Positions 1-10,767 of a DNA stretch of 64,000 nucleotides are shown piece by piece. The notes beneath the pieces were generated by a model. The model saw only the letters and a program-made list of their open reading frames with translations, was not told where the DNA came from and searched no databases. Source of the DNA: Acidobacteriota bacterium (GTDB taxonomy: Bacteria; Acidobacteriota; Terriglobia; 20CM-2-55-15). The position numbers and the translations under genes were made by a program. The number at the start of each line of letters is the position of its first letter. Position 1 is the first letter of the stretch. The DNA lies in NCBI GenBank assembly GCA_022821145.1, contig JAJEEE010000041.1, positions 1-64,000 on the forward strand, in the 5' to 3' direction.

Positions 1-143
1 CAGGAATCCCCTACGGCGCCCGTATGTCCAATGGATTCAACGCCGAACCCGTCCAACATCGGCTAATTTGGACAGCAATGGGACCGAATAGCTGATCCCG
101 CACACGAAAACTCACGCCCGAAAAAGAATCCAGGCTGATGACG

Positions 144-164
144 GATTTTTCAGCAGCCTGCTAG
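144..164. other. GATTTTTCAGCAGCCTGCTAG motif resembling an insertion-sequence end/IS-adjacent remnant
   Basis: Sequence motif read directly in intergenic DNA; resemblance to IS-flanking motifs is from memory; no transposase ORF nearby. Confidence 0.2.
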
Positions 165-279
165 GGGTGGTTGGGAGGTTTGGCTGACATGTCACGGTGA
201 TACGTCGATACAGGCCTCAATACCTCATATAGGGCTCGCAGTCGGCAAACGAAAACGAAGCACAATGAGCTGCCCGGCG

Positions 280-2625
280 CTATTCGCGCAAATCATCCAA
301 CGGATCTCCAAAGGAAAAGCGAAAAACAAGACCAACTGACAGTGCAGCGCCGGACGCCAAGCACATGCCGGCGAAAGCGAGTATCGCAACCCAACTGGGC
401 ACGGCGACGCCGCCAACGAACGATGCTCCCAGCGATTCGACTGCAACAACCGAGACTAGAATTCCGAGCAAGGCGCCGGCCAACAACAGTGGCGAAACAT
501 CCTTAATTACTTGCAGCAACAAGTCCATGCGTCGCGCTCCAAGCGCCGCCCGAACGGCCATTTCGGTTTTGCGGCGCGCCAGGTAGTGACCCGCGTGGCC
601 GACGATTCCCACCAGGGTCAAGACGAGTGCGATAATCGCCATGAACGACCCCGCGAGGGCGGCCAGACGAAGATCTGAAAGTCCTTCATCGACAACGTTA
701 GCCATCGTCTGAACGGACACGACTCCAACGCCAGCGACGGTCCTCTCCAAGACACTCCCGAGATACAGCGGGATATTGTGGTCTCCCGTCGTTCGGACGA
801 GAACCGCGCCGCCGAATCCCGGAGCTGTATCGTGCATCACGTACAGCTCAGGAGAAATCGCGGCTCGAGGCCCTTCACTTCGCACATCGGGAACGACACC
901 GATAATCTCCCTCTCGATGCCGTCGAAGTCGGCGATCAACGTGCGTCCGACCGCATTCTCGTCGAAGAACAAGGCTCGGGACAAAGTCCGGTTTACGACG
1001 GCGCTGGGTCGAGATCGCGTCGTACCATCGGCAAGATCGGACCAACCGAAGAGACGCCCACTCAGGATCCTTAGCCCCAGCGCCTCAACGTAACCGGGCG
1101 TGACGACATGCAGCAACGTTGACTGGCCAGGATCTTCCGGGTCATCCGAATACGCGCCGTGTTTTACATTGACACGCGTCCGCGATCGCGACGGAACATC
1201 GGTAATCGCGACGCCACCAGCGTCCGACCACGGAGCCAACGCAACCGCCTGAGCGATACGTCGATGCTCCGTGCTCCAACGTGGAAGCTGTTCCGCAGGA
1301 ACGAGTTCTGGAGCGAAGGGCAAGCGGTATCGTGCGACCAGCAGGTTGTTGGCCTCGAACCCCATCGACGATGAGCCCTCGGACGCATAAAGGCCACCGA
1401 CCAGAGCGAATGCCGTGCACACTAGTGCGGTAGTACTCAATGCTTCCACCGCCAGCAGTAGGTTTCCCGCGCGGCTTCCTCCCGCTATTCGGTTCGCCCC
1501 CACTAAGCTTCCCGGCTTTGTTCGCATAGCCACGATCGCCGGCAAGGCCATCGTGATTCCGATGATCACGATGGACACGATCGCGACGAACATGGTTTGT
1601 TCAAGCGTTCCGCCACTCAAATTCAAATAGGGCAACTCGGAATACTCCACACGCAAGATCAACGCCTTCACCAAAAGAAGTCCCAAGACGCTGGCCGAGC
1701 AGGCCACGAGCGCCGATTCCAAGATGATCGCGCGAACAATCGCGGCTCTCGACGATCCCAACGCGAATCTCAGTGCAATGTGACGCCGGTTCATCAGCAC
1801 TCGCGCTACGCCGAGTCGGGCGATGTCCGCCGACGCGAACAATAGGAGCACCATGGATGTCGCCACGAAAAGCAGCAGCCCACCCGGAATGCCAGCCAGG
1901 GCCTCGTCCGACAAGCGTCTGACCACAAAGTGTTGTGGCTCGCCGTTCGCTTCCAACGCAGTTAGCGCGGGGCCCACAAGTCCCGGCTCCACGCCTTGAG
2001 CCAGTCGAACGAGAGGTATCCCGGTGAATCCGCGCTCAGCCCCAGACGCCCACCATACGTCGGATTCGTTCGGGAAACGGAATCCTGCCGGCATGACGCC
2101 GACGATGTTGAATTCACCGGACATGTTGAGCCGTACCGCTTCACCGACGACATCCTCCGCCCCACCGAATTGGCTGCGCCACAACCGGAAGCTGATCGCG
2201 ACCTCACCTCCTCGACCGCTCGCATCCGATGGACGCGGTAGTCGTCCCTTTTGCGGCCGGACACCGAGGACATCGAAGAACCTCTCGGATACGGTCGCGC
2301 CGCGGAGGGGGATGTGCGTCGAACCTCGCGATAGAAGCCACTGCGTCGATGCGTAGACTGCAGACGCATCAATCGCACCCAATCGCTCTTCCCACAGCTC
2401 AACCTCAACGGAATGCATGGACAGTACGCCTGGAGCGGACGTGGTTCCCCCGCGGACGTGTGCAAGATCCGCGTGCGGGCCGGGCGTTGCGGCGGCTAGA
2501 AACGCGGAAAGAACCACGTAAACGACGACCGTTGAAGCCACGGCCAAGGTCAGGGACAATACGCCAGCCACCGTGCTTGCACGATCACGAATCAGATTCT
2601 TGGCGGCTGTTCGCAGTTCCCGCAT
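280..2625 (-). CDS. ABC transporter permease, MacB/FtsX type (ADOP-like family)
   Basis: 781-aa ORF, N-terminal 'MRELRTAAKNLIRDRASTVAGVLSLTLAVAS', MacB_PCD-like and two FtsX-like membrane regions ('RKTEMAVRAALGARRMDLL'). Confidence 0.88.
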   Translation of the reverse strand: MRELRTAAKNLIRDRASTVAGVLSLTLAVASTVVVYVVLSAFLAAATPGPHADLAHVRGGTTSAPGVLSMHSVEVELWEERLGAIDASAVYASTQWLLSRGSTHIPLRGATVSERFFDVLGVRPQKGRLPRPSDASGRGGEVAISFRLWRSQFGGAEDVVGEAVRLNMSGEFNIVGVMPAGFRFPNESDVWWASGAERGFTGIPLVRLAQGVEPGLVGPALTALEANGEPQHFVVRRLSDEALAGIPGGLLLFVATSMVLLLFASADIARLGVARVLMNRRHIALRFALGSSRAAIVRAIILESALVACSASVLGLLLVKALILRVEYSELPYLNLSGGTLEQTMFVAIVSIVIIGITMALPAIVAMRTKPGSLVGANRIAGGSRAGNLLLAVEALSTTALVCTAFALVGGLYASEGSSSMGFEANNLLVARYRLPFAPELVPAEQLPRWSTEHRRIAQAVALAPWSDAGGVAITDVPSRSRTRVNVKHGAYSDDPEDPGQSTLLHVVTPGYVEALGLRILSGRLFGWSDLADGTTRSRPSAVVNRTLSRALFFDENAVGRTLIADFDGIEREIIGVVPDVRSEGPRAAISPELYVMHDTAPGFGGAVLVRTTGDHNIPLYLGSVLERTVAGVGVVSVQTMANVVDEGLSDLRLAALAGSFMAIIALVLTLVGIVGHAGHYLARRKTEMAVRAALGARRMDLLLQVIKDVSPLLLAGALLGILVSVVAVESLGASFVGGVAVPSWVAILAFAGMCLASGAALSVGLVFRFSFGDPLDDLRE

Positions 2626-2768
2626 GGATCATCCAGCTGTAGCCGTTTAGTAATTATCCGACAGTCCGCCCCAAAAGTGAGGAGGGGGCACCGGGGTCTC
2701 CGGTAGATTGGCAAATGCCGCGAAAACCAACTACGAGGAGACGATCCATGTCTTCGCCATTTCGGGAA

Positions 2769-4541
2769 TCAACGAACCACCCGTACATCAACGTGTTCGC
2801 GCCCGTTCTCGCCCACGCGTACGATCTGGCCTCGACCCTCGATACTGGCGATATATTCCGGATCCAGCCACGCGTTGACCGCGATGCGCTCCCAAGCGAA
2901 CACACGGTACTCGCCGGGTGCGATCGCATCGAACGTCAGAAAACCACGCTCGTCTGTCCATCCGGTCCGGTGGAGATCGGGTTGATGGCGGCGTGCCACA
3001 TCGGGAACGGCAGCCACAAAGACGGTGCCCTCTGACTGGCCAAGCGCCTCGACGGCGACTGAGAGGCTGCCGGAGGATCGGCGGAGCACGATCGTGAGCG
3101 GTTGCGCGGCCCAACTCCGGTCGACGCGGAACTCGGCAGCCGACGCGTCGATCGCACCAAGGCGCGCCGAGTCCACGTACCATCCTGCCGGAAGTCCATC
3201 CGGCATCCCTCGACTACTCAAGCCGGTCACGATGAGCCGATAGTCGCCTTCCGGTACATGAGTGATGGTGAAGGCGCCATCTTCGTCCAGTTCAACCGGA
3301 TGCGGTTGGTTCGTCGACAGGCCAGGTCCCCTAATGGCCACGAACAGTCCCTCGGGCAGCATACCTCCGTCGGCTGCCTCCACCGTGCCTGACACGGCGA
3401 CAACCTCGGGCACGATCTCGACCCCCTCCACGTCGTCGTTGATGATGGTGACTTGCACGTGGTCGACCAACCGGTCTGGATCGAGATTGGGCTGCACTGG
3501 CACCGGCATAGGCGGGCGACCGGAAATGTGTGACGGCACTGTGCCCGCCTGCTCGCTTGCCGTCAGGATCACATTGATGTCATAGGTTCCAGGTGCGAGA
3601 TTGCGGATCTCGAACGAGCCGTCGTCCTCGATTCGTCGGAAAGGCTGGAGGCGGATCGCCCTCGACGACAGCGCGAAGTATGACGGACGCCGGCCCAGCG
3701 ACATCGGGTCGACGACCGCGCCACGAATGCTGAAACCCGGTTCCAGCGGCATGACGATCTGAACAAAGTTCTCGCGTCCGTAGTCAACGTCGATCCGGAC
3801 GGCTTGCAGCAGATCAGACGTGTTCGGATAGTAGATGGGCAACAGTCCGTCGCCGCCGGAATTCCCTGGCACCTGCCCGGTCGTGATCGCCGCCCGCACT
3901 GCTTCCGGCAATGTTTCGAAGGCGTCGCTGTCTTGAATGCGCGCCAAGGAGTCGTCAAGCTTGACATTGGACGGCGGCGTTGCCCGAACGACATATCGAC
4001 CGGGATGAAGGCCCTCGAAACGGAAATTGCCGCCGTCGCTCGTAGTGACTAGTTCGATCGGCATCCACATCCACCGGTACCGGATCTCGTCGTACACGTG
4101 GCGGAATGCCCGCACCGGCGCGTCCGCAACGCCCTGTCGCTCGATGTTGAGCACCGTGCCGGAGATCACGCCGGCCGGGCCCATCAGCAGCGTCACGCCT
4201 TCGACACTTTGACCCGACCTCACGAGAACGCTTCGCGTTACCGTGCTGACGAAACCTTCCGTCGCGTCCACGTAACCGTCCCGTCGCGGAACCAACTGGT
4301 ACTCGCCGGCTTCGAGGCGTGAGAATACGAAGTTCCCCGTCCTTGCCGTTGAGGCTTCGATCGTCCTTGCCGCACCACCTCCCGTGCGGGGTGTCAGGCT
4401 CACCTGCGCGTTGACCAACGGGGCATTGTTCCTGACGTCACGCACGGTGCCTCGAATCGACCCGAACTCCGATCCCGACTGTGCCAGGGCGCCTACGGAA
4501 GATGACACAATGAACGTCAGAACAATCACCGAACGCGACAT
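2769..4541 (-). CDS. Secreted carboxypeptidase-regulatory-like domain protein
   Basis: ORF with signal peptide if started at MSRSVIVLTFIVSSSVGALAQ; repeated Ig-like regulatory segments ('GSIRGTVRDVRNNAPLVNAQVSL', 'PGRYVVRATPP', 'PGEYRVFAWE'). Confidence 0.8.
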   Translation of the reverse strand: MSRSVIVLTFIVSSSVGALAQSGSEFGSIRGTVRDVRNNAPLVNAQVSLTPRTGGGAARTIEASTARTGNFVFSRLEAGEYQLVPRRDGYVDATEGFVSTVTRSVLVRSGQSVEGVTLLMGPAGVISGTVLNIERQGVADAPVRAFRHVYDEIRYRWMWMPIELVTTSDGGNFRFEGLHPGRYVVRATPPSNVKLDDSLARIQDSDAFETLPEAVRAAITTGQVPGNSGGDGLLPIYYPNTSDLLQAVRIDVDYGRENFVQIVMPLEPGFSIRGAVVDPMSLGRRPSYFALSSRAIRLQPFRRIEDDGSFEIRNLAPGTYDINVILTASEQAGTVPSHISGRPPMPVPVQPNLDPDRLVDHVQVTIINDDVEGVEIVPEVVAVSGTVEAADGGMLPEGLFVAIRGPGLSTNQPHPVELDEDGAFTITHVPEGDYRLIVTGLSSRGMPDGLPAGWYVDSARLGAIDASAAEFRVDRSWAAQPLTIVLRRSSGSLSVAVEALGQSEGTVFVAAVPDVARRHQPDLHRTGWTDERGFLTFDAIAPGEYRVFAWERIAVNAWLDPEYIASIEGRGQIVRVGENGREHVDVRVVR

Positions 4542-4867
4542 CCATAACCTCCGGCTAGGGTCTTTCCGAAAGGTCAGTCGGCGACAGTGCGAACCTATCT
4601 TCCGCCCGCGCACGCGTCGGAAACGAATGCAACACGACGTGTTGCTCACTCATGATACGATTTGCCCCATAATTGTTGCGAAGGAACCGGTCGAAGTGTC
4701 AGGTTGGCCGACGTGCCGGCGGCGTTGGCGTGAGTCGATGGGCACACACGCACCCGCATCGCAACCCGGCGCGCTGGCCAACCTGAATGTGGCATCGGTG
4801 TAACCCCAAATTCGCTTGTCTACGGTGAATGTTCGCCGCTGAGTCCGGAAAGTCAACGAATAAAGAG

Positions 4868-5146
4868 TCAACAAGCAGTATCGTTCGCCCTTAACGGTCG
4901 GAACGCCGACGTGTCGGCAGCTTGCCAGACGAGCGCTTTTGCGTCGGTCTCCTCGCCCGTCTTGAGCCGATCCAGGAAATCCGCCCATTCCTGCATCATC
5001 CGCCGCCGCTCCGGCAGAAACGCCGTCCGGTTGTAGGCCCGTCCGTTGGGATCCCTGACGGCGTGGGCCAACTGATGCTCGATGAAGTCCGATCCGGACG
5101 CCGCCCGGCGCAAAGGCCAGGAGCATAGGGCATCACCTCGAAACAA
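4868..5146 (-). pseudogene. C-terminal remnant of a P4-type tyrosine recombinase/integrase
   Basis: Translation 'DFIEHQLAHAVRDPNGRAYNRTAFLPERRRMMQEWADFLDRL' matches the typical integrase C-terminus including the catalytic-Tyr context; no N-terminal or remaining catalytic domain upstream. Confidence 0.75.
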
Positions 5147-5898
5147 TCGGGATATGCCCCGGAATGTCGCCCCCAGAATGCCCCGGCTGTCAACGGCTTT
5201 CGTGCGAGCGTGTCAGCGCAAGATATAGCCTATATCACACATATAAGACAGTTAATGGGACACATCGGGACAGCTTCGCACGTCGATGGATACGCCTCTA
5301 ATCCACATCGATCCCTGCGGGAACACTCGGACCGGCGCCCGGCGCCGGAGACCCCTTCGCCGCCTCGACGGCCGTCCCGGCCCGCGCGCCGCCCGTCTCG
5401 ACGTCGCCGCCCTCCACGGCCGCCAACCCCATGACGGCCGCGGCGAGGCCCTCGGAGTCGATTCCCTCCTGGCCCAAGCCCCTTTCGCCGTTGATAATCG
5501 CCACCGGGGCCGGTGGACGCTGTGGGTCAGGCCGTCTTCGGGCTGTCCAAGCCGAGGTGGGCGCGCCGGGGCGTCCTCGGCGGCGGCGGCGTCCATGGGC
5601 CTCTTCCAGACGGCCGTCCCGGCCGATCCGGCCAGCCGCCTCCCCAAGCCGTTCGACGGCTTCCGATTCCAGGCCGGTGTAAGATGGATCCCGGATGGAG
5701 GTCCTCGGTCTCGCCGACTACGGAGTCCAGGTGCGGGAAGACGTTCCCGGAGATGCCTCGAACGACACGAAAGACGTTCAGAAACAGCCCGGACAGTGTG
5801 CCGCCGTACTATGCCGAATGGTGGGTGAAGCGAGGGAACGCGACACCGCGTGTAAATATAAGTGACTCTCTGTCAATCACTTATGAGGACTCCTTGCC

Positions 5899-6732
5899 GG
5901 ACAAGGCGGCCTCCGGGCCGCCGCGTCAGCACGACGAGATCTCGCAAACGGCCGACACCGTGGACGAAGAGATCATTTTCTTGGACTGACGCCTCGGCTC
6001 CGCCTCGTTGTCCAGTCGCGGCGAGGAACGCCGCGCCTACTATTGGAGCGTCCCGCCAGGTGGCGGCGAAACACCGAGCGCCATGCCAACCCACGGAAGA
6101 CATGCGAAACATCGTCCCATTCCCCATGGTACCGGCGGCGTCCGTCGCCGCGTCAGCAAGACGAGATCTTGCCAGGGGCCGACACCGTGAACGAAGAGAT
6201 CATTTTCTTGGACTGACGCCTCGCTGCGCTCGTTGTCCAGTCGCGGCGAGGAACGCCGCGCCTACTATCGGAGCGTCCCGCAAGGTGGCGGCGAAACACC
6301 GAGCGCCATGCCAAGCCACGGAAGACATGCGAAACATCGTCCCATTCCCCATGGTACCCGCGGCCTCCGGGCCGCCGCGTCAGCAAGACGAGATCTTGCC
6401 AGGGGCCGACACCGTGAACGAAGAGATCATTTTCTTGGACTGACGCCTCGGCGTCCGCCTCGTTGTCCAGTCGCGGCGAGGAACGCCGCGCCTACTATTG
6501 GAGCGTCCCGCAAGGTGGCGGCGAAACACCGAGCGCCATGCCAACCCACGGACGGCATGCGAAACATCGTCCCATTCCCCATGGTACCCGCGGCGTCCGT
6601 CGCCGCGGGTGGACAAGGCGGCCTCCGGGCCTCCGCGTCAGCAAGACGAGATCTTGCAGGGGCCGACACCGTGAACGAAGCGATCATTTTCTTGGACTGA
6701 CGCCACGCTGCGCTCGTTGTCCAGTCGCGGCG
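5899..6732. repeat. Tandem array (about 3.5 units, ~227-bp period, one ~257-bp spacing) of a palindrome-rich repeat
   Basis: 'GCCGACACCGTG(g/a)ACGAAG' anchors at about 5951, 6178, 6405 and 6662; shared core GAAGAGATCATTTTCTTGGACTGACGCC...TTGTCCAGTCGCGGCGAGGAACGCCGCG. Confidence 0.95.
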
Positions 6733-6734
6733 CT

Positions 6735-8036
6735 TCACGGCCTCAGTCGATAGAGCATCCGCGGGAACGGGATCGTCTCCCGTACGTGGTCGAGGCCGCA
6801 GATCCAGGCGACCACGCGCTCGACGCCCATGCCGAAGCCGCCGTGCGGCACCGAACCGAACTTCCGCAGATCGAGGTACCAGTCGAAGACCTCCCGGTCG
6901 AGGCCGTGTTCGTCCAGCCGTTGGGCGAGAAGCGCGTAGCTGGATGTCCGCTGCCCGCCACCGATGATCTCGCCGTATCCCTCCGGCGCCAGCACGTCCA
7001 GGCACAGCGCGACCTCCGGCCGCTCCGGATCGGGTTCCATGTAGAAAGCCTTGATCGAGGAGGGGTAGCGGTGGACGATGACCGGCCGGTCGAACGCCTC
7101 GGACAGCAGGGTCTCGTCCCCGCCGCCGAAGTCGCCGCCCCACTCGATATCGGACCCCTTTGTCCGCAGGATGTCGAGCGCCTCGTCGTAGGCGATTCTC
7201 GGGAATGGCGGCGCCACGGCTTCCAGCGGCGCCGGGTCGCGTTCCAGCGTCTTCAACTCGTCGAGCCGCCGTTCCAGGACGCGGCCGACGATGTGCGTCA
7301 CGAAACGCTCGGCGAGGTCCATCACGTCGTCGACGGTCGCGTACGCCACCTCGGGCTCCACCATCCAGAATTCCGTCAGGTGGCGGCGGGTCTTGGATTT
7401 TTCGGCGCGGAACGTCGGACCGAAGTTGTAGACCCTGCCCAGCGCCATGGCCGTTGCCTCGCTGTATAACTGGCCGGACTGGGTAAGGAACGCCTCTTCC
7501 TCGAAGTAGTCGACCGGGAACAGCGTCGTGGTGCCCTCGCACGCGGCGGGCGTCAGGATCGGCGTGTCGCACAACGTGAACCCGTCGTCGTCGAGGAACT
7601 CGCGCGCGGCGCGAACCACTTCGTGCCGTATTCTCAGGATCGCCCGTTGGCGCGTCGAGCGCAGCCACAGGTGCCGCTTGTCCATCAGGAACTCGACGCC
7701 GTGCCCCTTCGGCGTGATCGGGAACGCGTCCTCGGGCGGAATGATCTGCAGGGGCTCGATCGCGGTCACGCTCATCTCGTAACCGCCCGGGGCGCGCTCG
7801 TCGGCGCGGACGGTTCCCGTGATCGTCAGCGACGATTCGTGGGTCAACTCGCCGGCCGCCGCGAACGTCGCCTCCGGCACGGACTTCTTGAATACCACGG
7901 CCTGAAGGTATCCCGTTCCGTCGCGCACGATCAGGAAGCGCAGCTTGCCGCTCGACCGCTTGTTGTGCAGCCAGCACCGGACGGTGACCTCGCCGCCGAC
8001 GTGGCTTCCGATGTCTTCGATGTAGGGGGTTGTCAT
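6735..8036 (-). CDS. asnS: Asparaginyl-tRNA synthetase
   Basis: 433 aa from [31 protein letters not shown]; class II aaRS motifs ('[21 protein letters not shown]', '[17 protein letters not shown]'). Confidence 0.96.
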   Translation of the reverse strand: MTTPYIEDIGSHVGGEVTVRCWLHNKRSSGKLRFLIVRDGTGYLQAVVFKKSVPEATFAAAGELTHESSLTITGTVRADERAPGGYEMSVTAIEPLQIIPPEDAFPITPKGHGVEFLMDKRHLWLRSTRQRAILRIRHEVVRAAREFLDDDGFTLCDTPILTPAACEGTTTLFPVDYFEEEAFLTQSGQLYSEATAMALGRVYNFGPTFRAEKSKTRRHLTEFWMVEPEVAYATVDDVMDLAERFVTHIVGRVLERRLDELKTLERDPAPLEAVAPPFPRIAYDEALDILRTKGSDIEWGGDFGGGDETLLSEAFDRPVIVHRYPSSIKAFYMEPDPERPEVALCLDVLAPEGYGEIIGGGQRTSSYALLAQRLDEHGLDREVFDWYLDLRKFGSVPHGGFGMGVERVVAWICGLDHVRETIPFPRMLYRLRP

Positions 8037-8081
8037 TCGCGCTCCCAACCCGAGCCATGCACAATTCCGACACGGGCTGAT

Positions 8082-9611
8082 ATGATCCTGTTCATGATGC
8101 GTCCTCGCATCGCGGCGCTGTGGGCCGCGGCGGCTCTTGCGGTTCCGGGGCCGTCCGCCGTTGGGCAGTTGAACTCCGGCGTCGGGTCCAGCGCCGTCGT
8201 CGACCGCGACATCCGCGTGTTCACGGTCACGGCCGCGCTGAACGCCGCGGGCTTCGACGTCGATTTCGCTCCACAGTATCACCCGGTCCGGCAGGCCGTC
8301 CGACAACAACTCGAAGATCTCGACGCCGGCCTGCGGGACCGGCTGGCGGCATTCTACTCGGAACACCGTGGCGACACGCCCGACGAGGACGAACTGGCGC
8401 GCTACGTGTCCCTGGCGCTGAGCCTGACTTTCCCGCCGGCCATGGATCTGGCGGTCGAAGGCATGTTCGTGCCGCCCGACGCCCGGGACCTGACCGGCTT
8501 CGTCCCGCTGCTCAACGAATTCTACGACGCGGCCGGGATCAGCCGGCTCTGGGTTCAGTTGGCGCCGGCCTACGACGCGGTCCTGGATTCGATGGGCGGC
8601 CGATTGCGCCAGGCCGTCGTGCAGTCGGAGGCCTACCTGCGCGTTCCGGCCGGTTCGACCGGGGGACGCCGGCTGGTCGCCTACCTGGAGCTGTCCGCCC
8701 CGATCAACAGCGTGCACGTCCGCAACTATCCCGAGAGCCTCTACATGGTCTTCGGCTACACGGCGGACATCCCGATCGAGGAGGTGCGGCACGCCTATCT
8801 CCACCTGGTCCTGGATCCGGTCATCGACGCCAACCGCGAGGAGCTGGAAGCCGTGGAGGGCATGTCCGACTGGCTCGCCGGAATCGAAGGCGTCCGGGCC
8901 GAGTACGCGGACGACTTCGGCATCATGGTGCGCGAGTCCCTGATCCGCGCGGTCGAGTTGCGCCTCGACCGGGATCCCGACGGGGTCGTGGCGCGCCTGG
9001 ACGCGGCCTATCGATCCGGACTGCTTCTGGCCCCGTATTTCATGGATCGCTTGTCCGAATTCGAGCAGACGCCGGTCGGAATCCGGGAGTACTTCGTCGA
9101 CATGGCGCTGGAGCTGGACGACGGGGCGGAACGGGCGCGCTTCGACGACCGATTCCACGCGATCGAGGCCGCCGCCGCCGCGCCGCCGCGGGCCGAGGTC
9201 CCGGCGCCGCCTCCGTCCGATCCCGTGCGGGACCTGTTGCTGGCCGGGCAGGACGCTTTCAACTCGGGGGACGACCCCGCCGCCCGGACCGCGTTCGAGA
9301 CCGTGTTGGAGGAGTTCGATCCGTTGAACGGACCCGCCCTGTACGGCATGGCGCTTCTGGCGAGCCGCGAGGGCGATCCCGCTTCGGCGCGGACCTATTT
9401 CGGACAGACCGTCCGGAGCGATTCGGCCGAGCCGGCGATGCGCGCCTGGTCCCATGTGTTCCTCGGCCGCATCCTGGACATCGAGTGCGACCGGGAGGCG
9501 GCGCTGGACGAGTACCGGGCGGCCGTGGCCGTCGGGGACGACACCAACGGGGCCGATGACGCGGCGCGGAACGCCATCGAGGAGCCGTTTGGCGGCGGTT
9601 GCGGGATCTGA
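8082..9611 (+). CDS. Secreted TPR-containing protein
   Basis: In-frame ATG starts at 8082/8094/8097 followed by a signal-like segment; C-terminal TPR-like helices. Confidence 0.75.
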   Translation: MILFMMRPRIAALWAAAALAVPGPSAVGQLNSGVGSSAVVDRDIRVFTVTAALNAAGFDVDFAPQYHPVRQAVRQQLEDLDAGLRDRLAAFYSEHRGDTPDEDELARYVSLALSLTFPPAMDLAVEGMFVPPDARDLTGFVPLLNEFYDAAGISRLWVQLAPAYDAVLDSMGGRLRQAVVQSEAYLRVPAGSTGGRRLVAYLELSAPINSVHVRNYPESLYMVFGYTADIPIEEVRHAYLHLVLDPVIDANREELEAVEGMSDWLAGIEGVRAEYADDFGIMVRESLIRAVELRLDRDPDGVVARLDAAYRSGLLLAPYFMDRLSEFEQTPVGIREYFVDMALELDDGAERARFDDRFHAIEAAAAAPPRAEVPAPPPSDPVRDLLLAGQDAFNSGDDPAARTAFETVLEEFDPLNGPALYGMALLASREGDPASARTYFGQTVRSDSAEPAMRAWSHVFLGRILDIECDREAALDEYRAAVAVGDDTNGADDAARNAIEEPFGGGCGI

Positions 9612-10752
9612 GCCCGCGCGGCTCGCCGCGGTCGTTCTCGCGGCGATGTCCGCCGCGGCCGCTCCCCTGCAGCCGGACCCGCTGGCGCCGGCGGTCCGAT
9701 CGGAGTTCGAGCTCAACGCGTTCGAAGCCATCCAGTCCGAGAACGATCTCGAAACCCGGCTCCAGGCGGCCGAGTCCTTCCTGGTGCGTTACCCCGACTC
9801 CGAGCTGCGCCACCTGGTCCTGCGCCTTCGGTGGAACGCGTTCGCGCGGATGGGCGATCTCGCGTCGGTCGCGGGAACGGCCGAAGCGGCGCTGGCCGCC
9901 GAGACCGCGTTCTTCGAGGGGCGCCTGGCGTCGGTCGAGGAACCCCGATCGCTTCCCGGCTACGACGCGGCCCTGGCCCGGCACCTCGAGCTTCGCGTCG
10001 CCTACTACGAATCGTTGGTGGAGGCCCATAACGGGTTGGCCAACTGGCGCGATGCGATCCTGTTCGGCGAGCAGGGACTGGCCGCCGAAGCCGAGTGGTG
10101 GGAGAGCGCCCGCCAGGCCGATCCGGACTCGGCGGCGTATGCCGACGCGCGCGCGCGTCACCTCGGGGTGGAGGCGTTCTTCTTCCGCAACCTGATGACG
10201 GCCCACCGCGCGCTGGGCGACGACGCGGGTACGATCGAGCATGCCCGGCAAACCCTGGAGCGGGTTCCCGGAGATCTGGCGGTCCTGGTGACGCTGGCCG
10301 CGACAATGGCCGACGGAGGCGGTGAAGCCGGCGAGGAACGGTGGAGCGACGCCGAGGGATACGCGCTCCAGGCGTTGGAGGTCCTGGATTCGCTGGCCGC
10401 GGGTCCGGAGCCGGAGATCGCGGCCGACGCGGCGGCGCGGCTACGATCCGAGATTCACAACGCGCTGGGACTGTCCCATTTCCGCCGCGGGCGGGCCGTG
10501 GCGGCCCAGGACGCGTTTCTCCTCGCGGTGGAGTCCGTGCCCTCGGATCCGGTGACGCACTACCGGTTGGGGGTCGCCTACGCCAACGACGGGAAGAACG
10601 GCGAGGCGATCGACGCCCTGGCTCGCGCCGTCCGCTACGGCTATCCCGGCGCCGAGGCGCGCGACGCGCTGATTCGCGTGTACGAGGCCGTCCACGGCAA
10701 CCTGGACGGCGTGGACTCCGTGATCGAGAACGTCGGACCACCGACCGACTGA
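9589..10752 (+). CDS. TPR-repeat protein (TTG start proposed)
   Basis: Frame open through '[28 protein letters not shown]' signal-like N-terminus; TPR-like '[43 protein letters not shown]'; overlaps preceding CDS. Confidence 0.7.
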   Translation: MAAVAGSEPARLAAVVLAAMSAAAAPLQPDPLAPAVRSEFELNAFEAIQSENDLETRLQAAESFLVRYPDSELRHLVLRLRWNAFARMGDLASVAGTAEAALAAETAFFEGRLASVEEPRSLPGYDAALARHLELRVAYYESLVEAHNGLANWRDAILFGEQGLAAEAEWWESARQADPDSAAYADARARHLGVEAFFFRNLMTAHRALGDDAGTIEHARQTLERVPGDLAVLVTLAATMADGGGEAGEERWSDAEGYALQALEVLDSLAAGPEPEIAADAAARLRSEIHNALGLSHFRRGRAVAAQDAFLLAVESVPSDPVTHYRLGVAYANDGKNGEAIDALARAVRYGYPGAEARDALIRVYEAVHGNLDGVDSVIENVGPPTD

Positions 10753-10767
10753 CGCGGACGCCTGCGC

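Noticed and set aside
280-4541. Biosynthetic or defence island at the left end
   Set aside because: Only an ADOP-type permease and a regulatory-like secreted protein are present; no biosynthetic core enzymes or defence effectors recognised
5862-6443. Plus-strand 193-aa ORF with internally repeated sequence (ends VNEEIIFLD)
   Set aside because: Frame simply reads through the palindromic DNA repeat; other repeat copies do not preserve a common complete ORF, so coding is not supported
5899-6732. CRISPR array
   Set aside because: Repeat unit and spacing (~227 bp) far too long, no regular unique spacers, no cas genes
6427-8073. Long minus-strand ORF overlapping asnS and the repeat array (548 aa)
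   Set aside because: Out-of-frame with asnS, Arg/Pro/Gly-rich low-complexity translation typical of GC-driven shadow ORFs; asnS is the real gene
6735-9731. 998-aa minus-strand ORF including asnS
   Set aside because: Upstream part is antisense to the TPR gene; asnS start is at 8036
8082-10752. Single gene spanning two TPR ORFs via frameshift
   Set aside because: Both proteins have independent signal-like N-termini and the overlap is short; two adjacent genes is simpler, though the TTG start of the second is uncertain
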